Shown here piece after piece: positions 45,156 through 54,313 of a stretch of 64,000 bases of DNA (its first letter is position 1; each line of letters begins with the position of its first letter). The notes below the pieces were generated by a model, which ran no database searches, was not told where the DNA came from, and was given only the letters and a program-made list of their open reading frames with translations. Origin of the DNA: JTS-AC122 sp050246015 (lineage in GTDB: Bacteria > Planctomycetota > Phycisphaerae > Phycisphaerales > UBA1924); the NCBI GenBank assembly GCA_050246015.1, contig JBFWWU010000018.1, positions 1 through 64,000 on the forward strand, given 5' to 3'. The translations under genes and the position numbers were made by a program.

Positions 45156-45222
45156 CACGTCGGACGATGATGACCGACGAAGCCGGGCCAGCGTTGAGGC
45201 GCGACTCCCGTGTCCTCGCTCG

Positions 45223-46467
45223 TTACACGCCGCCGTCCACGGGCGTCCACTTCGCCTCGCTCCGGCCGCTGGCGATCGTCGTCTCGATGAACTTCACCCC
45301 GCGGGCGCCGTCGTTGACGTTCGGGAAGTCCTGCTCGCGCTGCGCCGGCAAGACCCCCGCGGCACGCTGGCGCATCGCGGTGAACGCCGCGGCGTAGATA
45401 TTGGCGAACGCTTCGAGGAACGCCTCGGGGTGCCCGGCGGGGATGCGCGTGTTCCGCTTGGCCGCTTCGCAGAGATACGCGTTGCCTCGGCGCAGGACTC
45501 GTTCCGGTTCGCCCAGCGGTCGGTGAACGAGTTGGTTGGGATCTTCCTGGCGCCATTCGAGCGAGCCGCTGGTGCCAAAGACTCGGATGCCCAGGTCGTT
45601 CTCGTGCCCGATCTCGACCTGCGAGGCGATGAGGACACCGCGGGCCGATGGGATCGCGGCGGGCGCGGACGCCTGCGGCGCGACGCCCGTCCCACGAGAC
45701 GGAGTAGGAAGAGCGGGAGAGTGGGGGGGGCGCAGGCGCAGCAGCAGGTTCGCGTCGTCATCGAGTTTGCGACCCGCGACGAACGTGCACAGGTCCGCGC
45801 AAATCGCGTCGATCTCCAGCCCCGTGATATAACATAACAGTTGTTCGGCGTGCGACCCGATGTCTCCGATCGCGCCGCCCGCGCCCGACCGCTTCGGATC
45901 GGTGCGCCAGTCCGCCTGCTTCTGCCCGGTGGATTCAAGGTTCGTCGCGAGCCACCCCTGGTTGTATTCGACGATCACCTTTCTCACCGCGCCGATCGCA
46001 CCCGTCGCGACCATGTGCCGGGCGTGCTTGACCAGCGGGTACCCGGAGTAGTTGTACGTGACGGCGAAGACGACCCCGGTGGACTCGACCGCGCGGATCA
46101 ACTCCCTCGCTTGGTCCGACGTGTGCACCAGCGGCTTGTCGCACACCACGTTGAACCCGGCGGACGCGAACGCTCGGGCAATCTCGAAGTGCGTGTCGTT
46201 CGGCGTCACGATGCTCACAAAGTCGATCCGCTCGCTCGGCGCTAGCGAGAGTTCGCCGTCGAGCATCGCTCGCCACGACGGGTAGTTGCGCCCGTCGGCC
46301 AGCCCCAGTTCCCGTCCTGATGCGATCGACTTCTCCGGCGTAGACGAGAGCGCGCCGGCGACGAACGCCGCCTGGTGGTCCAGGCACGCCGCCGTCCGGT
46401 GCACCGCGCCGATAAAGGCGTCCTTGCCCCCGCCGACCATCCCCATCCGCAATCGCGCGTGACTCAT
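45223..46467 (-). CDS. Gfo/Idh/MocA family oxidoreductase with an in-frame repeat insert
   Basis: A 414-residue NAD(P)-dependent oxidoreductase. The Rossmann domain (RLRMGMVGGGKDAFIGAVHR, about 5-24) and DFVSIVTPNDTHFEIAR are followed by the family's VVCDKPLVHTSDQA, where Lys of the (E/D)KP motif is present, and a C-terminal dimer domain. Between LLLRLRPP (about 245) and SARGVLIASQ (about 277) sits a foreign-looking stretch rich in Pro/Ser/Ala that includes SRGTGVAPQASAP, coded by a palindromic repeat. The start has a near-perfect aggaggtg 5 bases upstream. Substrate unknown, probably a sugar or inositol derivative. It is divergent from the dapL-like gene by 51 bases. Confidence 0.85.
   Translation of the reverse strand: MSHARLRMGMVGGGKDAFIGAVHRTAACLDHQAAFVAGALSSTPEKSIASGRELGLADGRNYPSWRAMLDGELSLAPSERIDFVSIVTPNDTHFEIARAFASAGFNVVCDKPLVHTSDQARELIRAVESTGVVFAVTYNYSGYPLVKHARHMVATGAIGAVRKVIVEYNQGWLATNLESTGQKQADWRTDPKRSGAGGAIGDIGSHAEQLLCYITGLEIDAICADLCTFVAGRKLDDDANLLLRLRPPHSPALPTPSRGTGVAPQASAPAAIPSARGVLIASQVEIGHENDLGIRVFGTSGSLEWRQEDPNQLVHRPLGEPERVLRRGNAYLCEAAKRNTRIPAGHPEAFLEAFANIYAAAFTAMRQRAAGVLPAQREQDFPNVNDGARGVKFIETTIASGRSEAKWTPVDGGV
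45640..45735. repeat. Palindromic and poly-C insert in the Gfo/Idh gene
   Basis: It contains the palindrome-like string gacgcctgcggcgcgacgcc and cgtcccac, related to the repeat at 12640-12700, next to a C-run. The insert keeps the reading frame. Confidence 0.6.
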
Positions 46468-46518
46468 TGTGCACCTCCTGCGGCGACGAGCGCCGCGGCG
46501 ATCATATGATCGGGACGC

Positions 46519-47772
46519 ATGAACGCCATCCGATCAGCCCGTCTTCTGGCCCTCCCGCCATTCCTTTTCGACGAGATCGACCGCAAGAAGCGCGAGCGCC
46601 TCGCCGCCGGCGCGGACGTCATCAACCTCGGCGTCGGCGATCCCGACCAGCCCACCCCCGGTTTCATCGTCGAAGAAATGAACCGCGCGATGCGGGATCT
46701 CGTGAACCAGCAGTATCCGGCCGTGGGCGGCGGGCTCAAGGTCTTCCGCGAAGCCGCCGCCCGATTCATGCACACACGCTTCGGCGTCACGGTCGATCCC
46801 ATGCGCCACATCGTCGCGCTCCTGGGTAGCAAGGACGGTATCGCCCATCTGCCGCTTGGAATCACCAACCCCGGCGACACCATCATCGTCCCCGACCCCG
46901 CCTACCCCGTGTACGAGATCGGCGCGGTGCTGGCCGAGTGCCGCGTCGCCAAATCCCCCGTGCGGCGCGAAACCGGGTGGAAGCCCACCTTCGCCGCGCC
47001 CGGCGGCGCCATGGAAGGCGTCGATGTGGCCCGGTTGAAGCGCGAGGGTTCGCGCGCCCGGCTGCTCTGGGTGAACTACCCGAGCAACCCGTGCTCGTCT
47101 TCCGCGGACGTCGCCTTTTACGAGCGCGTCATCGAGTTCTGCGCCGGCGCCGCGACGATCACCGGCGCGCCCCTCATCGCCGCCTCGGACCTGGCCTACT
47201 CCGAACTCTACCTCGACGGGCCCGCCAACAAGCCGCCCAGCATCTGGCAGGCGCGCAACGCCAGCATCGACGAGACGCCCGCGATCGAGTTCCATTCCCT
47301 CAGCAAGACGTTCAACATGACCGGGTGGCGCATCGGGTTCGCGGTCGGGCACGCCGACGTCGTCGGCGCGCTCAACACCGTCAAGAGCAACATGGACTCC
47401 GGGACGTTCAACGCGATCCAGGCCGCGGGCGCGCTCGCGCTGGACCGGCACGACGGGCCCGAGGTCCAGCGAATGCGAACCCTCTACCGCGACCGGCGCG
47501 ATGCGCTCGTCCCCGGGCTTCGCGCCATCGGGTGCGAAGTCGATGTCCCCGACGCGGGTTTCTTCGTGTGGGCACGCACGCCAACGGGAAGCGACGGCTC
47601 GCGGGTGGATTCGATGACGTTCGCCGCCAAGTGCCTGGAACAGGCCGACGTCGTCGTCGTCCCCGGCGGCGGGTTCAGCCCCGCCGGACGCGAGTACTTC
47701 CGCGTCGCGCTGACCGTGGATTCCCCGCGGCTCCGCGAGGCGACGCAGCGCATGCGCACGATCGAGTGGTGA
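46519..47772 (+). CDS. dapL: Class I/II PLP aminotransferase, LL-diaminopimelate aminotransferase-like
   Basis: A 417-residue aminotransferase. Family marks are NLGVGDPDQPTPG (about 35-48), YPVYEIGAVLAEC, LLWVNYPSNPCSSSA, ASDLAYSELYLDG and the PLP lysine in SLSKTFNMTGWRIGF (about 262-276). The NxGVGDPDxPTP and TGWRIGF context is closest to DapL, which converts tetrahydrodipicolinate to LL-2,6-diaminopimelate in lysine and peptidoglycan precursor synthesis. DapL is common in planctomycetes. A related alanine/aspartate aminotransferase cannot be excluded. The 3' end overlaps the convergent DUF1801 gene by about 98 bases. Confidence 0.8.
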   Translation: MNAIRSARLLALPPFLFDEIDRKKRERLAAGADVINLGVGDPDQPTPGFIVEEMNRAMRDLVNQQYPAVGGGLKVFREAAARFMHTRFGVTVDPMRHIVALLGSKDGIAHLPLGITNPGDTIIVPDPAYPVYEIGAVLAECRVAKSPVRRETGWKPTFAAPGGAMEGVDVARLKREGSRARLLWVNYPSNPCSSSADVAFYERVIEFCAGAATITGAPLIAASDLAYSELYLDGPANKPPSIWQARNASIDETPAIEFHSLSKTFNMTGWRIGFAVGHADVVGALNTVKSNMDSGTFNAIQAAGALALDRHDGPEVQRMRTLYRDRRDALVPGLRAIGCEVDVPDAGFFVWARTPTGSDGSRVDSMTFAAKCLEQADVVVVPGGGFSPAGREYFRVALTVDSPRLREATQRMRTIEW

Positions 47773-48217
47773 TCGGCGTGCGAGCGAGGCGAGAGGGCTC
47801 CGGATTCCCCGGCATACGCTCGCGCGGGTTGCCCATCGTCTCCTGATCGGCGGCGGCGCGGATCATTTCCGCGACAGCCCGCCGGCGAACGCTCCTGACG
47901 TCCGGTAGATCCATGAACCGCTTGAACCTGCCCGTGCCGTACAGCAGGCCGGCCGGATCGGGCAGGCTCGCGCCGCGGATGAACGACATCACGACGCGCC
48001 CGCGCCTGATCTCAAGCATGCAGATGTTGCCGCCGATCGATTTGAAGTACGCACGGTCGTGGAAGTAGCAGATGACGCCGAACTTGATCGCCTCGGTCGC
48101 GCTCGGGACCAGGCCGAGCACCAGCCGGCGCGCCGCCATGACCACACGACGAGCCTCCCCGGTCACCTCGGCCAGGTGAACGGCAAACTCGGTCGGTGTG
48201 AGGCGCGCCGGGTTCAT
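47675..48217 (-). CDS. DUF1801 domain protein with long C-terminal tail
   Basis: A 180-residue protein. The core (about 5-125: FAVHLAEVTGEARRVVMAAR, IKFGVICYFHDRAYFKS, VVMSFIRGASLPDPAGLLYG, MDLPDVRSVRRRAVAEMIRA) matches the YdhG/DUF1801 fold, related to iron-chaperone-like proteins. The last 50 residues, rich in Arg/Ser/Pro, read through the end of the convergent aminotransferase gene and are probably not a folded domain. The ATG at 48217 is used; no strong ribosome site is visible there. Confidence 0.65.
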   Translation of the reverse strand: MNPARLTPTEFAVHLAEVTGEARRVVMAARRLVLGLVPSATEAIKFGVICYFHDRAYFKSIGGNICMLEIRRGRVVMSFIRGASLPDPAGLLYGTGRFKRFMDLPDVRSVRRRAVAEMIRAAADQETMGNPRERMPGNPEPSRLARTPITTRSCACAASPRGAAGNPRSARRGSTRVRRG

Positions 48218-48252
48218 TCGGCGTGTGTTGCTCGAATCGATCGGCCCGCGGG

Positions 48253-49038
48253 CTACCGCGCCCGCGCGCCGAACGTCACGTGGGCCTCCGCCCGGATCGT
48301 CACGAAACCCGGCTCGACCGAGCCGTCGAATCCGCCCTCCGCGGGCGCACGCGACATGCTGTTGGCCATCGTGTTCATCCACAGGTTCGGCTCCGACGAC
48401 GTCGTTGACGCCTCGATGACGCAGTGGATCCGCATGTCAAGCGCCTCGGCGAGCGTCTCGGCTTTGTCTCTGGCCGCCTTGGCCGCCAGCCGCAGCGCCT
48501 CCTGGCGCGCTTCCAGCGCCCCGCTGATCTCGAAACTCACCCCATCGATCCGGTTCGCCCCGGCGCCGGTTGCCGCGTCGATCACCTTCCCGACCGCCTT
48601 GGGATCGTCCACACGAACCTTCACCATGCTCGAGGCGTCGTACCCCAGAAGAATCCGCTGCTGATCCCCCCCTTCCCACTTGTACGCCGGCGTCAGCCGC
48701 ACTTCACTCGTTTGGATCTGCATCCCCGAGATCTTCAGTCCGTCCACCGCCTTCACGATGGCGGCGATCCCCGCACCCGCTTTGTCAGACGCATCCTGTG
48801 CTCGGCGGTCCCGCATCTCCACACCCACGAACACGACCGCGTAGTCCGGCCGGCGCTGCACCTCGCCCGTCCCGCTCACTCGGATCACCGGGCGGTCATC
48901 CTGGATCTTCACCGGCACGGCGGCGGTGACGTCCGGCTGAACCAGCCCGGAACGGCCGGTCGGCGCGACCACACCGCTCGCCGACACCATCGACAGGCTC
49001 GCTGTGCCGAGGATCAAAGCGCAGGCAATCGAGTTCAT
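48253..49038 (-). CDS. SIMPL domain (DUF541) exported protein
   Basis: A 261-residue protein with a signal peptide of about 20 residues. The SIMPL domain (about 48-255) has VIRVSGTGEVQRRPDYAVVF, KISGMQIQTSEVRLTPAYKW, GYDASSMVKVRVDDP, LEARQEALRLAAKAARDKAETLAEAL and the ending VTIRAEAHVTFG. SIMPL proteins (BP26/Omp28 family) form periplasmic oligomers of unclear function, linked in some species to oxidative stress. The start has aaggaa 8 bases upstream. It is divergent from metH by 261 bases. Confidence 0.85.
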   Translation of the reverse strand: MNSIACALILGTASLSMVSASGVVAPTGRSGLVQPDVTAAVPVKIQDDRPVIRVSGTGEVQRRPDYAVVFVGVEMRDRRAQDASDKAGAGIAAIVKAVDGLKISGMQIQTSEVRLTPAYKWEGGDQQRILLGYDASSMVKVRVDDPKAVGKVIDAATGAGANRIDGVSFEISGALEARQEALRLAAKAARDKAETLAEALDMRIHCVIEASTTSSEPNLWMNTMANSMSRAPAEGGFDGSVEPGFVTIRAEAHVTFGARAR

Positions 49039-49182
49039 GGTCGGGTTCCTTGCAGGTGGGTGATGATGCTCCCGTTCAGACGCAATACCGCGCCTCGCGC
49101 GGCGAGCGTGACGATAACCGTGTTATTGAACCCTTCCAAGCGTCGCCGGGCCCACAGGCCCCGAACTTTTCTTATATCCATA

Positions 49183-49211
49183 TTTCCGGATGGACGGATG
49201 AATGGTACAAT
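49183..49211 (+). promoter_or_regulatory. Candidate promoter of metH
   Basis: TACAAT at 49206-49211, with a weak TTTCCG at 49183-49188 (17-base spacer). The leader to the GTG start at 49300 is about 80 bases. A cobalamin or SAM/SAH riboswitch was looked for in the whole 261-base gap and not recognised. Confidence 0.35.
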
Positions 49212-49299
49212 CAGGGGAGTTTGTGGCTTCCCCGCTACGGGCTCGCGTGTGGGGTTTCGTGCGTCAGCCGATACACAGTGCCAGTCAGGAGCCAGCCAC

Positions 49300-52200
49300 G
49301 TGCCCGATCAAACGCCGAGCCGATTTCTTGCGGAACTCGCACGCCGAACCCTCGTTTTCGACGGCGCGATGGGCACGTCCATCTACTCCAAATCGCTCAG
49401 CGTCGAGCACGATTACTGCGGCTGCGAGAACTGCACGGACATCCTCGTGCGCACCCGCCCCGACGTGATCCAGGAGATCCACGAATCGTTCCTGGCCGCG
49501 GGCGCGGACGTCGTCGAGACCGATACCTTCGGCGCGAACAAACTCGTGCTCAGCGAGTTCGACCTGACTTCCGAGACGTTTTCCCTGAACAAGCAAGCCG
49601 CGGAGATCGCGCGGGCCGCGTGCGCGAAGTTCGCCACCTCGGACAAGCCGCGCTTCGTCGCCGGATCGATCGGGCCGGGCACGAAACTCCTGACGCTGGG
49701 GAACACCACGTGGGACGTGATGCTGGATTCCTACCGTGAGCAGGCCCGCGGGCTGATCGCCGGCGGGGCCGACGTGTTGATCATCGAAACCTGCCAGGAT
49801 CTCCAGCAGGTCAAGTGCGCCATCAACGCGGTGCTGCAGGCGATCCACGAGGCGGGTCGCACGCCGGCGCAGATCCCGATCATGGCGTCGGTCACGATCG
49901 AGACAACCGGCACGATGCTCGTCGGCACGGCGATCGAGGCCGCCGCCACCGCGCTGGCCGGGTATCCCATCATTTCGCTCGGGCTCAACTGCGCCACCGG
50001 GCCCACCGAAATGGCGGACCACATCCACTGGCTGGGGCGCAACTGGAGTGTCGCGGGTGGTTCGGCCCACGCCCAACCGCGGCTGCCCCGCTACATCTCC
50101 TGCATCCCCAACGCCGGCCTCCCCGTGCTGGTCGATGGCCGCACCGAATATCCGCTCCGCCCCGAGCCTTTCGTCGAGGCCGTGTCGAAGTTCATCGAGC
50201 GCGACGGCGTGCGGATCGTCGGCGGGTGCTGCGGGACGACGCCCGAGCACATCCGCCAACTCGCCCGCCGCGTCGAGCAGATCAACCGCGATCGGGCCCG
50301 CGAGCACGCCCCCCCCCTCCCCCCGGGCCCGCTCGGCCCCGACGCAGCCTCCCGCGACGCTTCGCCGAGCGACGGCGCGTGCACCTCCCTCTACTCGCGT
50401 ACCGAGTACCGCCAGGACAACTCGATCCTGATCGTCGGCGAGCGCATGAACGCATCGGGCTCCAAGAAGTTCAAGCAACTCCTGGAAGCCGAGGATTGGG
50501 ACGGGATCGTGTCGCTGGCCAGGGAGCAGGTGAAGCACGACGGCGCGCACGTGCTGGATCTGAACGTGGACTACGCCGGGCGCGACAACGCCCGCGACGC
50601 GGCCGAAGTCGTCAAGCGCGTCGTACGCCAGGTGGACGTGCCGCTCATGATCGACTCGACGCAGGTCGGCACGATCGAAGCCGCCCTCAAGCACGCCCCG
50701 GGCAAGTGCATCATCAACTCGGCGAACTTCGAGGACGGGAACGAGAAGTTCGACCATATCTGCGGGCTCGCCCGGACCTACGGCGCGGCCCTGGTCATCG
50801 GCTCGATCGACGAAGACAAGGAAGCGTCCATGGCGCGCACCGCCAGCCGCAAACTCGCCATCGCCGCGCGCGGCTTCGAGCGCGCGACGGGCGTCCATGC
50901 CCTGGCCCCCGAAGACCTGTTTTTCGATCCGCTCGTGCTGCCGATCTCGACGGGGATGGAATCCGACCGGCGCAGCGGGCTGGAGACCATCGAAGGCGTG
51001 CGCCTCATCGCGCGGGAGTTCCCGCGGTGCCAGACGGTGGTCGGCCTGTCGAACGTGTCGTTCGGGCTCAAGCCCGCCGCGCGCGTCGCCCTGAACTCCG
51101 CCTTCCTGCACGAGTTGCAGGAGGCCGGCCTGACCTCGGCCATCGTCCACTTCTCCAAGATCCTGCCGCGGAACAAGATCGCCGACGACGTCTGGCATGC
51201 GGCCCTGGATTTGATCTACGACCGCCGAGAGGCCCCGGGGGGACCGAAGGATCCGCTCCAGGCGTTCATCGCGCTCTTCAAGGACGTCGAGGGATCAGGC
51301 GCCGCCAAAAAAGAAAAAAAGGTGCTCACGCTCGAAGAGCAACTCCGGGCGCACATCATCGACGGCGAGAAGGAGGGGCTGCGCGAGTCGCTCGACGCCG
51401 CCATGCGACGCTACAAGCCCCTGGACATCATTAACGACCACCTGCTGGACGGCATGAAGACCGTCGGGGAACTCTTCGGCTCGGGGCAGATGCAGTTGCC
51501 GTTCGTGCTTCAGAGCGCCGAGGTGATGAAAATGGCGGTGTCGCATCTCGAGCCGCACATGCAGCGCGTGCAGGGAACCAGCAAGGGCACCATCGTCCTG
51601 GCGACGGTCAAGGGCGACGTGCACGACATCGGCAAAAACCTCGTGGACATCATCCTGACCAACAACGGGTACACGGTGCACAACCTGGGGATCAAGCAGC
51701 CCATCGCCGACATCATCAAGGCCTGGAAGGAGCACCAGGCCGACGCGATCGGGATGTCCGGGCTGCTGGTCAAGTCCGTCAACGTGATGGAGGAGAATCT
51801 CAAGGAGATGAACGCCGCCTCGCTCGACCGGCTCCCGCCCGTGGTGCTCGGCGGGGCCGCGCTCTCGCGCCACTACTGCGAAAGCACGCTGCGCCAGACG
51901 TACGAGGGCGACGTGTTCTACGGCAAGGACGCCTTCGACGGGCTCCGCGTCATGGACCACATCATGGGCGGCGCGACCGCGACGCTGAACCGCGAGATCG
52001 ACGATCGCCAGGGAAAGCGCAGCAAGGCCGAGGAACTCATCGTCAAGGCCCGGCGCGAGCGGGCGTCCGCGCCGCCGCGGCGAATCGACGAAGCCGGGGC
52101 GCCTGCGCCCGCCGCGGGGTCCAGCGCCACGCGCCTCGCGGAGCGTGCGCGAAGCGACGTCGCCCACGGCGCCCCGGTCCCGACGCCGCCGTTCTGGGGT

Positions 52201-53016
52201 TCGCGCGTCGTGACCGGGATCGACCTCGACCATGTCTACCCCTTCATCAACCCCGTCGCGCTCTTCCGCGGGCAATGGCAGGTCAAAAAAGGCGCGCTCT
52301 CCGACGCGGCGTACGACGCGCTGATCCACGAGCAGATTACCCCCGTCTTCGATCGACTCAAGCACGAGTGCAAGCGCGAGAAGATCCTTCAGCCTGCGGT
52401 CGTCTACGGGTACTTCCCCTGCGGCGCCGACGGCGACGACCTCGTGATCTTCGATCCCGATTCCATCACCGAGGCCGCCGGCCCCGGCGCCGCGCCCCAG
52501 GCCCCCGCCTCGCTCCGAGAGATCGAGCGATTCACCTTTCCGCGCCAGCCCGACAAACGGCGGCTGTGCATCTCCGACTTCTTTCGCCCGATCGAATCTG
52601 GCGAGCACGACGTCATCGCGATGCACTGCGTCACCATGGGCCCGCGGGCGACCGAGGTCGCGCGGGATCTCTTCGCCAGGAACGATTACACGCAGTACCT
52701 CTACCTCCACGGCCTGGGAGTCGAGACCGCCGAGGCACTCGCGGAGTTCTGGCACAAACGCATCCGCCAGGAACTCGGCATCGCGTCCGAGGATTCCCCA
52801 CGCGTCCGCGAACTGTTCACCCAGCACTACCGCGGCTCGCGGTACAGTTTCGGGTACCCCGCCTGCCCCGACATGTCGGATCAGCAAAAACTCTGGCGGC
52901 TCCTGAAGCCCGAGCGCATCGGCTGCACGCTCACCGAAAACTGGCAGATCGACCCGGAGCAGAGCACCAGCGCCATCATTGTGCATCATCCGGAGGCCAA
53001 GTACTTCAACGTCTAG
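49300..53016 (+). CDS. metH: Cobalamin-dependent methionine synthase
   Basis: A 1238-residue enzyme that methylates homocysteine from 5-methyltetrahydrofolate via cobalamin. Module order is complete. The homocysteine-binding barrel (1-330) carries zinc Cys in GLNCATGP (near 228) and GGCCGTTPEH (near 307). The pterin domain (about 375-640) has LNVDYAGRDNARDAAEV. Then come the helical cap, the B12 domain with DVHDIGKNLVDIIL (near 772; base-off His ligand in DxHxxG) and the AdoMet reactivation domain (about 965-1238) ending around CTLTENWQIDPE. A Pro/Ala-rich low-complexity linker of about 35 residues precedes the last domain. The GTG at 49300 is chosen for aggag 8 bases upstream; the frame is open much further back without homology. 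Confidence 0.93.
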   Translation: MPDQTPSRFLAELARRTLVFDGAMGTSIYSKSLSVEHDYCGCENCTDILVRTRPDVIQEIHESFLAAGADVVETDTFGANKLVLSEFDLTSETFSLNKQAAEIARAACAKFATSDKPRFVAGSIGPGTKLLTLGNTTWDVMLDSYREQARGLIAGGADVLIIETCQDLQQVKCAINAVLQAIHEAGRTPAQIPIMASVTIETTGTMLVGTAIEAAATALAGYPIISLGLNCATGPTEMADHIHWLGRNWSVAGGSAHAQPRLPRYISCIPNAGLPVLVDGRTEYPLRPEPFVEAVSKFIERDGVRIVGGCCGTTPEHIRQLARRVEQINRDRAREHAPPLPPGPLGPDAASRDASPSDGACTSLYSRTEYRQDNSILIVGERMNASGSKKFKQLLEAEDWDGIVSLAREQVKHDGAHVLDLNVDYAGRDNARDAAEVVKRVVRQVDVPLMIDSTQVGTIEAALKHAPGKCIINSANFEDGNEKFDHICGLARTYGAALVIGSIDEDKEASMARTASRKLAIAARGFERATGVHALAPEDLFFDPLVLPISTGMESDRRSGLETIEGVRLIAREFPRCQTVVGLSNVSFGLKPAARVALNSAFLHELQEAGLTSAIVHFSKILPRNKIADDVWHAALDLIYDRREAPGGPKDPLQAFIALFKDVEGSGAAKKEKKVLTLEEQLRAHIIDGEKEGLRESLDAAMRRYKPLDIINDHLLDGMKTVGELFGSGQMQLPFVLQSAEVMKMAVSHLEPHMQRVQGTSKGTIVLATVKGDVHDIGKNLVDIILTNNGYTVHNLGIKQPIADIIKAWKEHQADAIGMSGLLVKSVNVMEENLKEMNAASLDRLPPVVLGGAALSRHYCESTLRQTYEGDVFYGKDAFDGLRVMDHIMGGATATLNREIDDRQGKRSKAEELIVKARRERASAPPRRIDEAGAPAPAAGSSATRLAERARSDVAHGAPVPTPPFWGSRVVTGIDLDHVYPFINPVALFRGQWQVKKGALSDAAYDALIHEQITPVFDRLKHECKREKILQPAVVYGYFPCGADGDDLVIFDPDSITEAAGPGAAPQAPASLREIERFTFPRQPDKRRLCISDFFRPIESGEHDVIAMHCVTMGPRATEVARDLFARNDYTQYLYLHGLGVETAEALAEFWHKRIRQELGIASEDSPRVRELFTQHYRGSRYSFGYPACPDMSDQQKLWRLLKPERIGCTLTENWQIDPEQSTSAIIVHHPEAKYFNV

Positions 53017-53037
53017 GCCGCGATCTTGAGCGAGTGT

Positions 53038-53068
53038 CCCACCCGCTCCGCGCGGAGTGCCGGGTGGG
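53038..53068 (+). terminator. Hairpin after metH
   Basis: An outer stem cccacccg/cgggtggg encloses an inner ctccg/cggag pair, 22 bases past the stop. There is no T-run, so it is a terminator or Rho-dependent end candidate. Confidence 0.5.
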
Positions 53069-53118
53069 TAGCCTGCTCCCGGAGTTCATAGGGGGTGACG
53101 ACCCGCCATTTCGGTGCG

Positions 53119-53146
53119 TTGCTCAACCCGCGTTCCGAGGTATAAT
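53119..53146 (+). promoter_or_regulatory. Promoter giving a probably leaderless transcript
   Basis: TTGCTC at 53119-53124, a 16-base spacer and a perfect TATAAT at 53141-53146. Only 7 bases separate the -10 box from the ATG at 53154, so transcription would start at or next to the start codon. No ribosome-binding site is present. Confidence 0.6.
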
Positions 53147-53153
53147 TTGTCGT

Positions 53154-53465
53154 ATGCCTACTCCCTCCGGGCACATGCCGTCCTCGATCGCTCCGTTTTT
53201 CCGGGGGTTGGCGTCGGCCAAAGTGCGGACCGTGGCGGAGCCGGTATCAAAGGCACGGGTCGTCTCGCTTGTGCTGGACCTGCTGAGCCGCGACCGCGCG
53301 ATGGCGATGTCCGAAATCGCCGCGGCTGTGCCAAGTGTTCCGGTCCCCGAGTTGTCCGATATCGTCCGCCAACTGGTGGATAGCGGCATCTGCGAAGCGC
53401 TCCCGATGCCGCGCGACGAAGTGGCGGTCCGGCTGACCGATCGCGGCTGGAAACTCGCCTCCTGA
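53154..53465 (+). CDS. Small winged-helix-like protein, probably leaderless
   Basis: A 103-residue protein. The C-terminal two thirds look like a winged helix-turn-helix: VVSLVLDLLSRDRAMAMSEI, VPELSDIVRQLVDSG and a beta wing with VAVRLTDRGWKLAS. It may be a small DNA-binding regulator, but no close family is recognised. Start chosen at the first ATG because the -10 box ends 7 bases before it. A second ATG 21 bases later would give a short leader without a ribosome site. It stands between metH and the following membrane protein gene, 42 bases upstream of the latter. Confidence 0.6.
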   Translation: MPTPSGHMPSSIAPFFRGLASAKVRTVAEPVSKARVVSLVLDLLSRDRAMAMSEIAAAVPSVPVPELSDIVRQLVDSGICEALPMPRDEVAVRLTDRGWKLAS

Positions 53466-53507
53466 AGCGCGTCCGCGCACACCGACCCGACACCGGGGGA
53501 TCCAGGC

Positions 53508-54173
53508 ATGACTTCATCCGGACTGCTGCTCGCTGCCCAGACCAGCGCCGCGCTTGCCTTGTGGCCCTTTTATCTCCTGGCCGGCCTGATCGGCGCGATC
53601 GCGGCGTCGATCGAAATCGCTACGCGCTTCCGCGACGAACCCGTCAAGGCCCTCTCGTACCGCGAAAGCATCGCCTATCTCACGGTGAACTTCCTGGTCG
53701 GCGCCTTGGCCTTCCAGATCGCTTGGGCCTCCCAAGCCTCGCCCTCGGCGGACCAGGCGCCCATGTTCGCCTCGCTCGCCGGCCTCGGCGCGACCATGCT
53801 CATCCGCGCCAAGGTCATCACGCTGAAAATCAGCGGGCAGGAAGTCGGCATCGGGCCCGGGCTCATCGTCGACAAACTGCTCCGCGCACTCGACCGACAG
53901 ATCGATCGGCGCCGGGCGCTGGATCGAACAAACCTCGTGCAGTCGTCCATGGCGGGGGTGGCCTACGACGACGCCAAGGCCACGCTCGAAACCCATCTGC
54001 TCAGGGCGCTCATCACCTTGACCAAGGAAGAGAAAGAGGAAATCGGGCGGCTCGTCGGTGAAATCGAGGAGAGTCCCCGGTCGGATCAGGAACGAGCCAT
54101 GTCCATGGGGTACCTCGTCCTCGACATCGCCGGCGAGAAGTTCCTGCGCCGCTTCTTTCCGCCAACGGGTTGA
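53508..54173 (+). CDS. Hypothetical membrane protein
   Basis: A 221-residue protein, not recognised. Hydrophobic segments at about 15-38 and 56-76 (and possibly 83-98) suggest two or three membrane helices, followed by a mostly helical cytoplasmic part (KLLRALDRQIDRRRALDRTN, LLRALITLTKEEKEEIGRLV). The start is an ATG at 53508 with a weak ggggga site. It lies 42 bases after the winged-helix gene and could share its transcript. Confidence 0.6.
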   Translation: MTSSGLLLAAQTSAALALWPFYLLAGLIGAIAASIEIATRFRDEPVKALSYRESIAYLTVNFLVGALAFQIAWASQASPSADQAPMFASLAGLGATMLIRAKVITLKISGQEVGIGPGLIVDKLLRALDRQIDRRRALDRTNLVQSSMAGVAYDDAKATLETHLLRALITLTKEEKEEIGRLVGEIEESPRSDQERAMSMGYLVLDIAGEKFLRRFFPPTG

Positions 54174-54240
54174 CGCCGCTGCCGAACACCGATCGCCAAG
54201 CGACGATCGAATACTTCCTTCATTTGCCACGCAATCCCCT

Positions 54241-54274
54241 AAGAAAACCCCGCGCTGCCTGACGCAGCGCGGGG
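54241..54274 (-). terminator. Terminator of the CHRD/dockerin gene
   Basis: An 11-bp perfect stem ccccgcgctgc/gcagcgcgggg with a 5-base loop. On the minus strand it is followed by ttttctt, 40 bases past the stop at 54314. It may also end plus-strand transcripts, since ctttgg follows on that side. Confidence 0.8.
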
Positions 54275-54313
54275 TGGCTTTGGTCCTCACTCGGATACCC
54301 GTTCGCCCCGCCT

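Noticed and set aside
49039..49299. Cobalamin, SAM or SAH riboswitch upstream of metH
   Set aside because: The gap was read for the conserved cores of these classes and none was recognised; only a weak promoter is visible. A covariance-model search would decide.
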